Source: Planctomycetales bacterium
GTDB taxonomy: Bacteria > 4484-113 > JAFGCY01
Assembly (NCBI GenBank): GCA_024645305.1
Contig: JAHEFU010000205.1
Coordinates: forward strand, 1-5,055
Direction: 5' to 3'
Length of the DNA: 5,055 bases
In this document: positions 4,426 to 5,055 of the stretch, piece by piece
How positions within the stretch are numbered: position 1 is the stretch's first letter
Layout of the letters: each line of letters opens with the position of its first letter
Notes under the pieces: generated by a model
What the model was told of the DNA's origin: nothing
The model's input: the letters and a program-made list of their open reading frames with translations, nothing else
Database searches by the model: none
Made by a program: the position numbers and the translations under genes

Positions 4426-5028
4426 ATGGACAATACATACATGGGTGAACGGACAATCGATGGCGGGACCAGTCAGCCGACGAGCTTCCTGCCGCGCAAC
4501 AAGTCCCTGCTGATCCTCGGCCTCGTCATCTGCCTGGCTCTGGCGGCGGCAGTCGAGACCTGGCTCGGGATCCACGCCTGGGGCACGATTGACTACAGCC
4601 GCTGGCCCGCCGACTTCCTGATCGCCTGCGGGGAGTACTCCCGCCTGCGCTACGTGGCTGAGCGTTCCCCGCTGCTGACGGGCAGCCTGGTCGCCGGCTG
4701 CGGCATGCTCGTGCTCATCATCTGCGAGAACTACTGGGACCGCCTGCGCAGTCGCTGGGCCGCCAGCCCCGTGGCGGGTTACCTGCCGGCCGGCCGGGTG
4801 CGGGCCCTGGATGCAGTTGACGACGGATTCTGCAACCTGCTTTTGTGGCTGGCAATCCTCTGCGTCGTGGCGGACTTCATTATCCTGCTGGGTGCTGTGC
4901 CCCTGCTGGGGAGCCTGCAGCCGCTGACACTCTCACGTTACGTGGCCATCCCGCTGTGGCTGCTGCGCGAATGGCTGCCGGCCGAACTCCACAGCGAACT
5001 GGACTCCTGTGAGCCGCGCCTCGGCTGA
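4426..5028 (+). CDS. Three-helix membrane protein of unknown function (200 aa)
   Basis: I do not recognise this protein. Hydrophobic segments lie at about 27-49 (LLILGLVICLALAAAVETWL), 84-100 (LTGSLVAGCGMLVLIIC) and 136-161 (CNLLLWLAILCVVADFIILL), with a weaker amphipathic stretch at 172-184 (YVAIPLWLLREWL). Between the second and third are a basic loop (WDRLRSRW) and VRALDAVDDGF. The first extramembrane loop is rich in aromatic and charged residues (HAWGTIDYSRWPADF). The ATG at 4426 is chosen because AGGGGGAG precedes it by 7 bases; the frame is open back to 4279 inside mscL but without a start signal, and another ATG at 4441 has no ribosome site. It follows mscL by 77 bp on the same strand with no terminator seen between, so co-transcription is possible. 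GC-rich third positions like its neighbours give no sign of transfer. Confidence 0.85.
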   Translation: MDNTYMGERTIDGGTSQPTSFLPRNKSLLILGLVICLALAAAVETWLGIHAWGTIDYSRWPADFLIACGEYSRLRYVAERSPLLTGSLVAGCGMLVLIICENYWDRLRSRWAASPVAGYLPAGRVRALDAVDDGFCNLLLWLAILCVVADFIILLGAVPLLGSLQPLTLSRYVAIPLWLLREWLPAELHSELDSCEPRLG

Positions 5029-5055
5029 CTGCTACCATGGGAAGCATGTCGACAG

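Noticed and set aside
5037..5055. ATG codons at 5037 and 5046 as the start of another plus-strand gene
   Set aside because: Only a few codons remain before the window edge, which is too little to support a gene.

Overview
The window is GC-rich chromosomal DNA from a bacterium. A CorB/CNNM-type membrane protein, a half-size TauE/SafE permease, MscL, strong Shine-Dalgarno sequences matching GGAGGTGA, and a GTAG-headed REP-like palindrome together suggest a free-living gammaproteobacterium. That assignment is an inference; nothing here fixes the taxon. No rRNA, tRNA, CRISPR array, transposase or phage gene was seen.

Layout: positions 1-3731 are read on the minus strand and 3899-5028 on the plus strand, diverging from a 167-bp region (3732-3898). 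In minus-strand transcription order the genes are: a 212-aa membrane-anchored protein (3731-3093, called P3 here), a 297-aa membrane-anchored protein (2803-1910, P2), a zinc-ribbon membrane protein of about 187 aa (1860-1297, P1), a 90-aa two-helix membrane protein (1023-751), a 121-aa TauE/SafE-type permease (719-354), and the first 80 residues of a CNNM/DUF21 (CorB-like) protein cut by the window edge (242-1). On the plus strand mscL (3899-4348) is followed by an unrecognised 200-aa three-helix membrane protein (4426-5028). Seven of the eight genes are clearly membrane proteins with no known shared pathway; the CNNM fragment also starts with a membrane helix.

The most interesting content is the P3-P2-P1 trio. 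These neighbours share a domain of about 45 residues that I do not recognise (a patterned E-h-x2-[FW] helix, a conserved Ile, G-x-W-x-[A/L], then an [LIV]-V-x2-L helix). P2 and P3 also share a helical repeat of about 38 residues, present twice in P2 and once in P3. Each has one N-terminal membrane helix; P1 and P2 carry a cysteine cluster just before it. P1 has an N-terminal zinc ribbon with the same CxxC-x10-CxxC spacing as the zinc ribbon at the C-terminus of the divergently encoded MscL. The trio looks like a locally duplicated, diversified family of envelope proteins of unknown function.

The gaps on the minus-strand side are rich in structure. The P3-P2 gap holds a REP-like palindrome, an 11-unit TGCTTC hexanucleotide array, repeated GAGCAATGAGT motifs two helical turns apart, and a 7-bp hairpin. 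The P1/90-aa-gene gap holds a mosaic of palindromes and a perfect 19-bp inverted repeat, one arm of which lies over the first codons of the 90-aa gene. The divergent region contains a perfect 16-bp palindrome.
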